From Plumapathes pennacea (taxonomy: Eukaryota > Cnidaria > Anthozoa > Antipatharia > Myriopathidae), in NCBI GenBank assembly GCA_964036295.1, contig OZ038464.1:3352501-3416500 (forward strand): 64,000 bases of DNA, read 5' to 3'. A program made the translations under genes and the position numbers. The notes beneath the pieces are model-generated. The model did not search any database. It saw only the letters and a list, made by a program, of their open reading frames with translations, and had not been told where the DNA came from. Shown here piece after piece: positions 20,782 through 32,357 of the stretch. How positions within the stretch are numbered: the stretch's first letter is position 1; every line of letters begins with the position of its first letter.

Positions 20782-21603
20782 CAGAAGGAGTTTACAAAAA
20801 TATCTTCAGGTGTGATTGTTCGATTCTACTGACTAACCTTTGTTGGTACAGTTGTAAGCATCGCATTACGGGGGGAATCGCTTTCTTTGCTCGCCATGTG
20901 CCACATTTGTGATGCTGCTTGAAACTGACAACTGGCTGTGCTGAACAAGAACTATAGAGGCGCCCATAGATGACCCGTATGGACTTGATGTGACGACAGT
21001 GTTCGTTTTATTCTGACAAGAATAATACACACAAAAACAACGTTGAAATACATGACTAATAAAATCGAGCGACAAACGCGTTCACGAACGGCAACAAAGA
21101 TATAAATGTAATGAAAGGCTACAAAACACGGCTCGACAACTGAAATAACAACCTACCAAGTGTCCATACCCGCGTATGAGTGGAAATTAAAGGCGCTCTA
21201 AAAAGATAAACAATTCGCACGTGGAATATAACAAAACAAAATGGCGGATTAACTCCGAACTGCATGCTGGGACAAAAAAGGCAAACCGCTGACTAGCAAA
21301 GAGTGTTGAAGGTAGCCTCAACAAGAACTGAAGCTGGAGATGCTTGAACATCAGCAAGGAATATTGAAGAAGAAAACTATATTTGCTTCTGTGAGGGCAG
21401 AGTCGGTGGTGATGGAAAACTGTTTACATCGCGGAGGCGAACCAAAGTAGCGATCGATCAATGGCTGCTCGTATCGACTTGAGCGAAGGTGTCGTCTTGT
21501 TCCCTTTGCTGTTGTGTAAAAACACTTGAGCCACTCTGAAAAGATTGTGAAATCTGAAAAAACTCTCTCAACATTACTCACGCACGTGTTCATTGACCAT
21601 ATT
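20782..21603. repeat. Duplicated 0.83-kb segment, copy 2
   Basis: Near-identical to 16066-16903. It starts directly after a 24-base A run (20757-20780) and ends in a 38-bp local direct repeat (CTCTCTCAACATTACTCACG… at 21563 and again at 21605). The A run beside the breakpoint hints at an RNA-mediated or poly(A)-primed joining, or at an assembly artefact. Confidence 0.9.
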
Positions 21604-22026
21604 GACTCTCTCAACATTACTCACGCACGTGTTCATTGACCAACGAACGCACAACATCGCCCAACAATGTTTCCAAAACCTCTTTGCGCAAACCTTACAG
21701 TGTTGTTCGAGTCTGTAATTAATGAGCACAATGAAATTAGACGAAGGAGAACGCGAAAATGCATCGCATTTCTTCCCGTCGTATGAAACATCCAGTGCAC
21801 GATTTTGTGCGATTTTGTGCCAATATGTTGCGTTCGTCTGCTTGGGCCCTTACCACGTGAGCGCGCTTTTGTGCTTTAAATGACAGTTCAGGAGTTGGAT
21901 GTGAACACTGCAGCTATTAGAACGTGCTACTCATTTGACTGGTTACACTTTTAGGTTGACAGGTAGTAGTAGAGTAGCGGTGTTCATTTTCAACTCAACG
22001 TACACATTGAGAGCTTTCATTCGAGT

Positions 22027-23170
22027 CATGGCCAGAAATAGCGGACATTCTGAGCCTGCAACATTGTCAGCGGGCCGGGTATTTCCCGCCACAATGTGCG
22101 TCCGCGGCAGCTTTTCCCGCCCAAAATCGCGGGCAGCAGTTTGTTTACCAAACGTTCAATTAGCTGAAGTATGCCGGATTGCGATCAATCACTGCGATCG
22201 CTCAGAAAAGTGTTCAGAGACCGCTGGATTGCTACGATCACTGCGATTGTTGAAAAACTGTTCCGAGATCGTAGTGATTATTGGGAACAGCATGCCGCGA
22301 ATGGAAAAGCTGAAATGTTTCAAAGCGACTGGTGACACGCACGGTCAGTTTTGTAAAACTTGGTGCTGTAGTTTAATTGCAAATTCTATGCTGAAGTTAG
22401 AAGAAAGGATGAACAAGTCTTACAATTTAGCGGTATTAAAACAATTCCTGCTTTGCTGGACAGAGTTTCCTTGTCCGTTCTTGAACAATCGTATTTATGC
22501 GCCACGATTCGCGACGTCTCTTTCAAAGCTCCATTAAATTCCCAAAACAAATCCTGAACTCACTTTGCAGGATGGTTTACTCACAAGGCTACACAGTTTG
22601 TTTTGAACAACTTTGTCGATCGCCGGGGCCAATCGGAGGGAGCTAGAACCGATCGCGAGTAGCATCGAACCTTGCTTCACTAAGCGTGCGTATCGAGTGA
22701 TTGTGCGGCTAAATTCAACAAAACACATCTTTATAATCCAAAAACGCAAGAGATACAAAGTGCCGAGGGTTACCATTAAGTTTGTTCAAAAGAATGACCT
22801 TTCTCGAAGTAAGAACCGATTGAACAGCTTCGATATTTCAACAACTTCGGGGCAAAACGGTCAGCTACTCTCATCTAGTATGCCGTTTTCAGCTTGTCTG
22901 CCATACTATTGTCTCTTAGACGTGTCTTGCATCTTTACATTGGAAAAACGCAAAAAGTGCATATGGACAGCTACTGATTTTGTGTTAATATTTTCGGTAT
23001 CCTTGTATTATAAGAGAATCCGGTTGAACAGCTTGCTATTTAGTCTCTAATTCAAAGGTACGATGATTTTTGTGTCCATCTTCATAGTAAAGTCTCTTGT
23101 TTAGTTTACACTGAAAGCCAAAAAAATTGCAGCCCCTAATGCGCATGCGTGTCCGCTATTTCTGGCCATG
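22027..23170. mobile_element. 1.14-kb element with 21-bp TIRs
   Basis: CATGGCCAGAAATAGCGGAC(A) at 22027-22047 is exactly inverted at 23150-23170. The open frames between (to 22537 and 22613-23050) have no recognisable domain and are probably chance. It is non-autonomous, lying within the larger insert that splits the 20.6-23.4 kb duplicate. Confidence 0.65.
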
Positions 23171-24030
23171 GGTAACATGCATAGACTGAGGCTTCATTTG
23201 ACTTGGACGTTTTCTCGGCCGAGTCAAGCTCGCAGGCCCTCGGTATTGAAAGCTTTAAACTTTCAGACTTATTAAGCAATTTTGGAAAAATGGCCAGTGT
23301 ACTGCGACTATACTCATGAACATGTAAAGAGAATCTGATCACTCGACCCATCAGCTCAGAAACCAGCCAGAATTAAGTTCGTTTCTTTGTTTACAAAATT
23401 CTGTTGTCAGTCTCTCTTGACAGTTGTACTGGTCTGCCTGTTTCATGGAATGTACGGAATTCGTATTTTACGTGCACGATTTTAACTTTATTGCTTTAAG
23501 GGTTGGGTTTGGTGCTGGAGGTGATTGTAGGGCTATATTTAGAGCACTTAGTGTTTTCTATCGCGAAATGTCCTGGTTTATTTTGAAAAAAGCAAACTAG
23601 AAAACTCCGATATTGGGCCCGGTATTAGAGCCCATTCGGCTCATCAAGTTCCAGCTCAACCATGAAAAATGCATGTTTATCTGTTTTACTATTATGTCAA
23701 GTCTGTCCAACTCAAACTTCAAAATGAAGAAAAAAGAAACAAGAATTCGTCTTTACGACGTGAGTGCACCTTTAGGTTTCACTTGACAGTTCAGGAGTTG
23801 GATGTGAACACTGCTATTAGAATGCCACTCATTTGACTGGTTACACTTTTAGGTTGACAGCTTTAAACTTTCAGACTTCGCAGTTTTGGTGAATTGGCCA
23901 GTGCACTGTCACTATAGCATGAGCATGTAAAGAGAATCTGTTCACGCAAACCATCTGCTCAGACGCCTGCCGGAATTTTGACTTCGTGTCTTTGTTTACA
24001 GATTTCTGTTGGCATTCTCTCTTGACTGCT

Positions 24031-26010
24031 GGAATATTATATCACAGGTAAGATTCCTGCTTGATTTTCAAAATGCAGCTTTTCTTGGTTCACAGTAACG
24101 TCAACTATATGGTAAAAAGAGGGACACGGGGTTTAGCGGCTACAAAGGGGTCACAAGGCCCCCTTCAGTTCCCCCAGCTGTGAACTTTAACGAAAAGAAT
24201 ATCGACAGTTACAGCAGCCCCTTCTCCCACCTACCGACTTTTTGTCCTAGTCTTGTACTAGTCTTAAAATTTGCAAAGTGAAATTTCAAGCTTCCACAAT
24301 GAAACGTCTAACAAAAATGCATCTTTCTGGCTGCAAGTGACAAAGTTACTCGAGGCATGGCGACGGAAAATTTAAGAGTGAATTGGCCCTTTGTATGCCC
24401 TTTATATGGAAGTTTTTCAAAGAACTATACATGCAGTTCTGCTTGCTTTGCTTGGCCGTTAGTGAACATTTACCGCTGTATAATTATCTCACACACCCGT
24501 TAAGTTCTTTTGCCGATGGGTGAGTACGGGGGTATTGCGCTGAAGTTTAGGCCACGCATACTCACAAACTATGGCCCCATATATTCGAGAGACAAACTTC
24601 GCTGTCTAAGACGACGTGCTTTAATTTATGACAGCGTAATTATTCACGACAGCGAACAACGCCTCAAACGTTTGAATTTCTTTTCCAACGCTGGAAACGA
24701 TACATAATCCAAGACTCCAGGCAGAGAACTAAAATCACCAAGATCGAAAGATGATCCTGTTCAAGGCTCAAAAGTGGTGAATTGTACAACTTTTTACTGA
24801 CAGAAAACCCTGAAAACTCAAATCGTCAACAAACACACCTTTATTACGGTATTCCGCATGAACCTGATGTTCGTACGTCCTACATTGATAAAGTTTGAGA
24901 GTCAACGACACATTTACTTCAAAAATCGAGGCTGTTATTTTTCGTACGTGACTGAAACAGGACATTATATTCTTTCAATTATGTTGAGTCAAGAGGCGGA
25001 AAGCACGCGATAAATACTACAAAGCTTTTGTTATGGCCAGAAAGACACGCATGCGCAGTAGGAGCTGCAGTTTATTGCGTTTCAGTGGAAATGAACAATA
25101 GACTTACTTAATTTACTCGGAACCTGCCACAATTGCTGGCAACATCTTCGATCTGTAGCAATACCCGAACTTGTTTCAAGGGAAAACGATAAACTTAGTG
25201 CAAAAGTGAAGGAAACAAATCGCCTATTGCGACGATAACTGCAACCAAAATTAATGAACCATCATGAGCCACAAGAACATGAACTCCAGTTGTTTGTACC
25301 GTGGAGGACCTCATCTCAACAGTAGAGGTCCAAACTAAATTTGTAGACGTTCTTAAATTCGACTCAGATTGACTCGCTACTTTCACAGGTTTGCCCCACA
25401 CAGAGGTAAAATTCAGAAGCTCTGACACACCAGGCATCTTACCCAAACTTAAGGGTTTTTCAAGGATACAAGGGTACCTAGAACATTTACACAAAATCAG
25501 TAGCTGTCCATATGTACTTCTTGTGGTACTCAAGCGTAAAGATACGATCGACGTCTAACAGATAACAGTATGGCAAACATCAGTTGCTGACCGTTTTGCC
25601 TCGAAGTGGTTTAAAGATCGAAAATGTTCAATCGGATCCTCCATCAAGAAAGGTCATTCTTCTTAACAAACTTACTGAGTACCCTCAGACCTTTACATCT
25701 TCTTCGATATAAAGGTTTGATTTTGTTGAATTTTCTATCTCATGGCCGCGCACATATCACTCGATAAACGCGCGCTTGAAACTACTCTCGATCGGTTCTG
25801 GCTTCCTTTGATTGGTAAACTTGTTTAAAACAGCTGTGTATAGACTTGTTGGTAAAGCACTCCACAAAGTTCAGTTCAGGTATCGTTTTGGTAATTTTTG
25901 GCCGCGAAATTTGAAAAAGACGTCGCGAATCGTGGCGCGTAAAAATACACACTACAGGCCCTCTCGTTAAAAGTCTCTTGTTCAAAGAGCGGATAACTAG
26001 GGTTTTAAAA
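24031..26010. other. Intergenic; one unassigned ORF
   Basis: No repeat family or domain identified. A minus-strand frame (25533-25195) ending VHVLVAHDGSLILVAVIVAI… has a plausible splice acceptor upstream (TTCTAG|GTACCC near 25471) and could be an exon, but I recognise nothing in it. Elsewhere I see no coding signal. Confidence 0.3.
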
Positions 26011-26260
26011 TCCCGGAGAGGGGGGCATCCCATATATGAGCCATATAGGTATGTGCCGCCCCAAAGGGTATCATTTTCAGCATTTTAATCTGAAATAGGT
26101 ATCAATTTTAACCTTTGGTCTGGAATAGGGTCGGAGATTTTGATATTTGGTCTGATATAGGGTCGAAAATCGCAAATTTTGGTCTAAAATAGGGTAAGGT
26201 TTTCAGTCCCGGGTGGCACACTCCCACCCAAAACTTTGAGTACTCCCCCCTCCCCCCGGG
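26011..26260. mobile_element. ACTCCCATATA/CCCCGGGG repeat, copy
   Basis: Starts TCCCGGAGAGGGGGGCATCC then CATATATGAGCCATATAGGT; internal GGTCTGGAATAGGGTCGGAG-type units; ends GAGTACTCCCCCCTCCCCCC then GGG. Flanks TTTTAAAA / GTTTAAAA may be a diverged target duplication. Relatives at 37462 and 63118. Confidence 0.8.
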
Positions 26261-26384
26261 TTTAAAAGAGCCTCATGTCCAGCAAAAGCATTCTTCTAAT
26301 TTCAGTTTCAAGTTCTTACAAATTAAAACTTACCGTGCGTGTCGCCAGTCGCTTTAAAACATGTCGGTCGGCTGTGCACAAGAA

Positions 26385-26578
26385 CTCCCAAGCTCAAAAT
26401 GCAGATTCTCCCAACCTTTTGAGAAGAAAAAGTGTGAGTGAGGTAGTGAAAATTGATAGCCTAATCAGCTTTGACCTGAATATGATATCAAAAGCCAAGT
26501 TCTCCTTACTGTATGAGTTATTTCTGGTAAGAGACTGAAGGGGAACATTAAAGTTGATCACTCTTGGGAGTGAAAGAT
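26385..26578. mobile_element. CACTCCC-family MITE
   Basis: CTCCCAAGCTCAAAATGCAG…GATCACTCTTGGGAGTGAAAG; standard body with ATGAGTTATTTCTGGTAAGA. Confidence 0.85.
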
Positions 26579-26675
26579 AAACAGAGGTAACGTCAAAAAT
26601 GTATTTCCGCTATGTTATACAATTTCATAATTATTTATTGATTGCATAATTAACATATCATTAAATATTTCAGGG

Positions 26676-27858
26676 ATGACGTCACTCAAGAAGCTCACGA
26701 GGTTATTTTTGTGCTTGGTTCTCGTCTCTACTCTGCTTCTGATCATTCTCAACCATGTTTCTTCGGTCAAAAAGTGCAAGAAAGCGGTGAAATGCCGAGA
26801 AATTTCATCAACGAGCATCACGAATGATAACCAGACTGAAGAACACAACAAGAGGTGAAAAATCAAACTTCGGCGAAGCCAATGTTAATCTTGTTCTGGT
26901 CAAAATATTTTGGAAAACCAGCACCATTTTCGAGAACAAATGAAACTCTTCCACCTATTTTTTTCACTACACTGGAAAAAGGCGACTGTCCCATTCCATG
27001 TGAAGTGTCCACGAACCGCTCTCGAGCAAACGAAGCCAGTGCTTTTATTGTGCATGCCAGAGGTCTACGTCCGCTTCCACCCTCGAAATCTGTGCCATGG
27101 ATCTTGCACACGAGAGAAAATCCAGTGTACGAAAGCGTTTTAACGAGACCGCAATTTATGTCTCAGTTCAAGTTTCTAACAAGTTATCATCTGGACTCCC
27201 ATTTTCCTACGCCTTGCTATACAAAGCCCAACTTGACGCCTCCAATCCCATTTAAAGATAAGAAAGGCATCATGGCTGCTATTTCTAATTGCGAATGTTA
27301 GAACTGAGTACTTGAGGCGCTTGATGAACCACGTACAAGTGGATTCGTACGGGCGATGTCTACGAAACAAGAAGGGTATGGCAACCAGAAAAAGCAAGAA
27401 TTTAAAACTTGGCAGGACAGAAATCACCCGCCAATACAAATTTGCTATGGTGATCATGGATCAAGACTGTGATTCCTATGTGGATGATCGATTGTCCCAT
27501 ACCCTGAGCAGCGGTTCTGTTCCTGTATACATGGGCACCGATACAGTGGAAATGTTTCTGCCCGGTAACCTTAACTTATTAATCTATTATTAAAATACGC
27601 GACTTTAAAAGTCCAAAGCATCTGGCCGATTATCTGAAATATCTCAGTAACAACGAAACTGCGTATAACAAGTACCTGGAATGGAAGTCGACGGGATTAG
27701 GCGATATAAGCGACACTGCCATTGGACGCTATTGGAATCTGAAGTACCCAACAATGTGCCAGATTTGTATGGAACTGTCAAAAGGGAAGCTGCCCGAAGG
27801 CGGACTGAAGCCTCTACATTGCAGGAGAAGACGTCGCGAAGATTGGGGTCTATCATAG
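26676..27858 (+). pseudogene. GT10 alpha-1,3-fucosyltransferase pseudogene, single exon
   Basis: Encodes a Golgi type II enzyme of the GT10 family (GDP-fucose to N-acetylglucosamine or glucose of glycans). The ATG at 26676 opens a short cytoplasmic tail and signal anchor (LFLCLVLVSTLLLIILNHVS). The catalytic part follows: WSKYFGKPAPF, CPIPCE, the acceptor-binding region (ANEASAFIVHARG), the family block ISNC…R-T-E-Y-L and VDSYGRC, then SVPVYMG and IKIRDFKSPKHLADYLKYL near the C-terminus; stop at 27858. Three frame changes break it: near 26855 (beside an A5 run), near 27300 right after ISNCE, and near 27575 before IKIRDF. Otherwise it is full length for the family. It is a young pseudogene or, less likely, a gene with three assembly indels. 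Which vertebrate FUT it resembles most cannot be told. Confidence 0.85.
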
Positions 27859-27878
27859 TAGGATGCACCAGTAATTAT

Positions 27879-27995
27879 GCATGCTGTGCAAAATAGCACG
27901 GACTTCTCAGAGGGTGTACCAAAAAATTCTCATGCTGTGCTAAATAGCACGGACCCGGACAGTCCTCCTCAGAGGGTGTACCAAACAATTCTCAA
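27879..27995. repeat. Short tandem duplication
   Basis: CATGCTGTGC(A/T)AAATAGCACGGAC…CAGAGGGTGTACCAAA(A/C)AATTCTCA occurs twice in a row, ~58-65 bp per unit, just beyond the fucosyltransferase stop. Confidence 0.85.
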
Positions 27996-28427
27996 AACTT
28001 TGACACTATTTGAGACCATAATTACTTTGAAGAAATTGAAAAGATTCCTTCTATCGTGAACATTTAAGATACCTTTCTTTTTCGTTTGCTGTTTTTGTTG
28101 TTGCATGCCTTTCATTTTTGTTTTGTATGCTTTGTTTCTTGTGTGTTTTGTGCCTCGCACATTTTTTGATATTATAACTCTATATATTACAAGTATACCT
28201 TTAAATCAGTTACTTCAAATGTTTAGAACTGCCTTTGCATATATTATTTAGAAACTTAATAATAGTATTGAGGGAGCCCATTAATTAAAAGCCCAGTGGT
28301 TTCTCTTGGGCTCCCTTGCCACTAGTAAATTTCATGTTCTGGAAAATTGTAATGTGTTTGTGGCGAATAAATCAATGTCAATCAATGTCAAAAACGTTGC
28401 GTCGCGAATGTCGCAGAGGTCGTACTT
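27996..28427. other. LINE-like 3' tail and unannotated DNA
   Basis: Ends in AATAAATCAATGTCAATCAA(TGTCA), a duplicated CAATGT step typical of LINE 3' tails. GGGAGCCC…GGGCTCCC around 28270-28318 is a small hairpin. No gene. Confidence 0.4.
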
Positions 28428-29850
28428 GTGTACGACTTGTTTCGTTATTCTACAGTTTTCAATGTTAAGATAGCAGAAGAACTTGAGCTGCTTAGAGCGA
28501 CGATTGACAGGAGCTTGTTCTTCACGGTGCATATCTCAGAAGCATGCAGGAAGGCGAGTGCGCGAGTCGGAGTGCTAATCAGATTGCGAAAACATATTCC
28601 CGTTCAGGCCCAGCTTAGTATATACAAGGCGGCAAGTTTACTATATTTAACATACAGTACTGTGGGCTCGTTTGACATTTCTGTCGAGCATCAGACAAGA
28701 GGGAATTATAGAACGTGTTAACGAACGCAGACTTTGGGCAGTATACTGTGATTAGAGTCAAACGTACAGCGAGCTACTTGTGCGTGCCCGCGTGTCCAGC
28801 TTATACAACCAAATGCTACAGGACGTTGCAATTTTTATGTATAAACTAAGTTAAGAATAATCTTTAACCGATGATGATTATTGCTATTTTTAGCAGTTCT
28901 CTATCCTGGCCAAAAATCGTGGGACACTTAGCCTTTTATCTAAAAATTATGACACCTTCCCTCTTCCCGCCCCCTACCCCCTTACAATGTTGAATGAATG
29001 TGCTCAAAGTGCACTCCCTTTAAGCAACATTGTATGGGGGGAGGGGGGAGGACTAAGTTTCGGAAAAGGAGCCGCTTTCGTTGTTCAACAAGGAGTGGTG
29101 GTGAAAAACATAGCATTTTTTCAGAGTGTCCCACATACTTTTGGCCAGGATTGTAGTTACAATCTCAGAAACTAAGAGTTTTCTTGGCCCAGGTATTTTG
29201 GGCCTTAGGACCTGGTCGCACTGTCTAGAAAGTCCAGTCGATAATTTCGAGCATCGAGAGCAATACGACGGCTTCTTTAATGTTTGGTAGAAACTTGCTG
29301 ACATATATTTCCGGTGACAGGCGCTGTTTGCACTTCAAACGATGCAAAAGTCGATATTATTGTCGTTAAAGTTACGAGTGCGACCGGAGCCGTATATGTG
29401 GTCGCGATTACAATCAAAGAAGTGGAACTTCTTTGAAATCCTTCAAGGATAACACTAGGAAGAAAGATCTCAGTACAGAGACGCAGGGTTCATTGCTCAT
29501 TTTGTCATTTATGAAACTCGTGACTATTTTAATGTACATATATAAATATCTTCCTTTCTGATTAAGCAATGTGCTTAAGTACGGAATGCAATTTATGTGC
29601 TGTAATTGTTTTATTATTTATTTATATTTGTTTATTTATTCATTTGAATAGTATGGTTATTTAGCATTGGTATAACATTTCATTTAATCTGTACGGAATG
29701 CAGATTTAGCAGTTAGTATATTATTTTATATCTTTACATTTATTGTAATCTTAGGTTTTGAGAATTTCGTTAATAGTGTCCCCGATTAGTAGGCTACTTG
29801 TGGCCCGCTGGAAGTTTGACAAGTCAATAAAGTTGTTGATTGGTTGATTG
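28428..29850 (+). pseudogene. Decayed LINE: end of reverse transcriptase and 3' tail
   Basis: Plus-strand residues ATIDRSLFFTVHISEACRKA, ARVGVLIRLRKHIPVQAQL and IYKAASLLYLTY match the C-terminal part of non-LTR retrotransposon reverse transcriptases ('L-G-V-x-x-D-x-x-L-x-F-x-x-H…'). Decayed pieces follow (NERRLWAVYCD, YSELLVRA, DVAIFMYK). A MITE at 28899-29158 interrupts it; then SLKSFKDNTRKKDLS near 29430 and an AT-rich 3' UTR ending CAATAAAGTTGTTGATTGG. Frame breaks and stops show it is dead. Clade (L2/CR1-like versus other) not resolved. Confidence 0.8.
28899..29158. mobile_element. MITE inserted in the LINE relic
   Basis: TCCTGGCCAAAAATCGTGGG and, inverted, CACATACTTTTGGCCAGGA close a ~260-bp element with CCCCCTTACAATGTTGAA inside, as in the related element at 12190-12444 (CCCCCGTTTAATGTTGAA). 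Confidence 0.8.
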
Positions 29851-29991
29851 ACAGTATAAACTACAACGTCTTACCACCTAGCTCGAATAGTTTTCTAGTT
29901 ATTTCTTGGTAGTGAATACCCAGCGTCTGTTTATTCTTCTTTTGACAAATCGTGTTGTAAATTGTGTGGTTTTCTAATAAATATTGTGTTG

Positions 29992-30125
29992 TCCCCGAGC
30001 TTCGCGAGGGCAATAATCACGACGCTAATGCTGTAGTATTGCGCTATTTAAAGACTCCAAGAGGGTCGCCATGTCGAAATTAATGTTCGTCAGTCTGTCT
30101 GTCTGTCAGGCGTACGACCTCCAGG
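29992..30125. repeat. Dispersed repeat, sister of 20448-20596
   Basis: GAGCTTCGCGAGGGCAATAA…GACTCCAAGAGGGTCGCCAT…GTCAGTCTGTCTGTCTGTCA…GCGTACGACC is the inverted relative of the earlier copy. Confidence 0.8.
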
Positions 30126-30856
30126 CGAGGTTGCTCAGCAGTTCAAGTTTTAACGGCCACTTCGGTGACAAGCGATATAGAGTACAAACGGAAGTGATTT
30201 TCGTACAATTAGATGCAACTACAAGGCCAAGCAGTTCGACGGACGGCTCTATTCGGCCTAGATATTTTGCCATTGCATGGTGGAAGGTAAGCTTGCTAGC
30301 CGTAAAAGGAAATTGTCTCAGCAAATTTTGGAGTTTAGCTTCCACAAGAACTTAAAAACGCCTCACTGTACACTACAGGTAGTCTGAACTTTACCCGACT
30401 GCCGTGCGACTAAAGTTATTTCTTTTAGCAGCTGACCAACTGGTGACACACAACCATTGTTTGTAAATGATTAATAATCACCAAACGGAAAATAGAAAAG
30501 AATCCCGAATCCCGAAAACCCACCAACAGGGCGAGGAGATATCTACGAGCATCATATTTCTAGTATTTATTTGTAACAGTGCGTCCCTCACTCTATGGTA
30601 AAGTCTCTTCTTTTTCTGATTTTTAAAAGCTAATCATTCAGTTTCTGATAGGCCACTCGTGCTGAAACCCAGAACACTTCCTACTCTTTCCTGCAGGGAA
30701 AATGTTTTCAAGATTCAACCAAACTGGTGCACATGCGCATCTCGTGACACTGTCCCTTTAAACAGGTCATACAGTTTCCGCTTTGAAAGTCTTGAAAATC
30801 GCCAATATTTGTGTTGTTGTTCACATGCTTCAGTCTTGAATAAAGTGCATTACAGT
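30126..30856. other. No gene recognised
   Basis: Open stretches on both strands near 30070-30355 overlap the repeat edge and are not convincing. No domain, splice pair or repeat identified further right. Confidence 0.35.
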
Positions 30857-31305
30857 TCTGTTATCCCAGCGAATTTTGTCCCCCACATATGTTATCTCCC
30901 CAGATAAAATCTGCTCACAGCTTCTGTCCCTGCTAGCAGATGTTGTCCCCCTCCCCCTCCCCAAGCGGATTTTATCCCCTCTAGCCAATAGTTGACAGTG
31001 AAGTGTTCTTAGATCAAAATTAAATTAGCCTTTTTTGGAACAAACAAAAACTTCCACCCATGAAAATGTGATCCAGTTACTTTTTGGAGACTTGTAACAT
31101 GACTATATTTGAAACCTTAAATTGCAAAAAAGAAGTACATCTACCACAAGCTTTTCATATATCTTTGGATGTACCAGTTACATGCAGAGACTTCAAACAA
31201 AGAAGAGGGAGGGGGAGGAGAGGGGGGTAAAATCTGCTAGTGGATTTTACCTAGGGGGTGGGGATAAAATCCAGGGGGGGGAATAAATCTACTGTGATAC
31301 CGGAG
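30857..31305. mobile_element. Possible inverted-repeat element
   Basis: Left block TCTGTTATCCCAGCGAATTT…GTCCCCCACATATG…GATAAAATCTGCT and right block GATTTTACC…GGGATAAAATCCAGGGGGGG…CTACTGTGATACCGGA are imperfect reverse complements. GGGGATAAAATC-type words repeat in both. Boundaries approximate. Confidence 0.45.
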
Positions 31306-31888
31306 CTAGAAGAAAAATTCAAACACTTTGTTGTCACTAAAGGTACACTCTCATAATGCCATGCAATAGCATTTAAGTAAACAGTATCTCGAATGAAAAT
31401 CAAATGTACTGTTTACCAACGAGCAAGCCGAGCGAAGACAGTGGGCTTGCGAGGCGGCCAGCATAATGCCACACGAAGTATTGCAGCAGGCAGAAAAACT
31501 CTCGATTGAGCTGTTAAAAGTGTAATATAAGGTGTAGATTCCCTGGAGACTTTGATGCCGGAAATATTAGAGTCAACAGAGCCAATGAAAAGAGATGTTG
31601 ATTTATGGTGTGACCGTTCTTAGCCAATCAGGAGGGAGTATTTTGCACGAGGTTAACACATGCACTCACTAGCATCTGTCATTGAGTTCTTTTCCTTTCG
31701 TTGGGACTTAGCGAAAGCTACAACTAGTTTTATTATCTTAAACAAAGTCAGAGGGTATCAGTGGCACCTAAACACGTGAGTGTCAGCAGAGTGTTGCCTC
31801 ACCACACCCCACCCCCCTACGGCGAACATATTTCACTGCAAAAGTGCTAGACAGTATATTATAGAATAATTGACAAGTACAAACTCAC
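31306..31888. other. No gene recognised
   Basis: Intergenic or intronic relative to the minus-strand exon at 31889. GCAAGCCGAGCGAAGACAGT…GGGCTTGCGAGG near 31425-31455 is a small inverted pair. Nothing else seen. Confidence 0.3.
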
Positions 31889-31981
31889 CATGGAGAAGGC
31901 CGTGGTGGGTCCGATGTTGAATGAACAACACACCAGCAACCAAGTTTGAGGAGAAGCAAGTGGCTTCAGTGAGAGATAAAC
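31889..31981 (-). CDS. Candidate internal exon, hydrophobic
   Basis: Minus-strand 93-bp frame VYLSLKPLASPQTWLLVCCS continuing FNIGPTTAFSM, bounded by a good acceptor (TTCATTTCAG) and donor (ATG|GTGAGT), phase 0 at both ends. The WLLVCCSFNIG stretch would suit a membrane segment. I could not name the protein or find its neighbouring exons; it may be one exon of a multi-pass membrane protein on the minus strand. Confidence 0.35.
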
Positions 31982-32357
31982 CTGAAATGAAGATCGGGAA
32001 AATATAATCATTCTTTTGTTCACCACCTAGAATAATGTAATACAGTACTGTATAACAATTGGTAGGACCTTAGTACATTATGCCTTTCTGTGCAATTATG
32101 GTTTCATAATGTGCTCTTACAAGACAGATTTTTATGGAGAATTACTTAAAATACATGTCATGTGAAGGACCACTGTTCAACAAAAAACATATTTTCACAA
32201 ACATTATTACTTAGAAGTTCATAAGTCATTTGAAGCATCAGCCACATATCCCACAGAAAAACACCAGTGGACACATGTCCATTTTTTTCAAGGAGATCCA
32301 CAGCATCATCCATTATAACATTATAGGAGCTCTCTATTCACATTCCTTTGTCTAAAT
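31982..32357. other. No gene recognised
   Basis: AT-rich flank between the candidate exon and the 63-bp minisatellite; no signal seen. Confidence 0.3.

Larger units (their letters stand above)
20600..24030. repeat. Tandem duplication, one copy disrupted
   Basis: The compact copy 23577-24030 (TTTATTTTGAAAAAAGCAAA…CTCCGATATTGGGCCC…GACAGTTCAGGAGTTGGATG…TTACACTTTTAGGTTGACAG…CTTTAAACTTTCAGAC…TTTGTTTACAGATTTCTGTTG) is spread over 20600-20756, 21855-21962 and 23243-23425 in the other copy. Two inserts explain the gaps: the poly(A)-linked 0.83-kb segment and a ~1.28-kb block. Confidence 0.75.

Noticed and set aside
16066-21603. LTR retrotransposon with 0.83-kb LTRs
   Set aside because: The repeats are in direct orientation and nearly identical, but the interval has no gag/pol, no primer-binding site or TG…CA ends, and consists of the right arm of another element, a SINE and other repeats.
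21935-23050. 200-codon and 145-codon frames as genes
   Set aside because: They start in flanking repeat DNA, cross or lie inside the 21-bp-TIR element, and show no domain, splice or codon signal.
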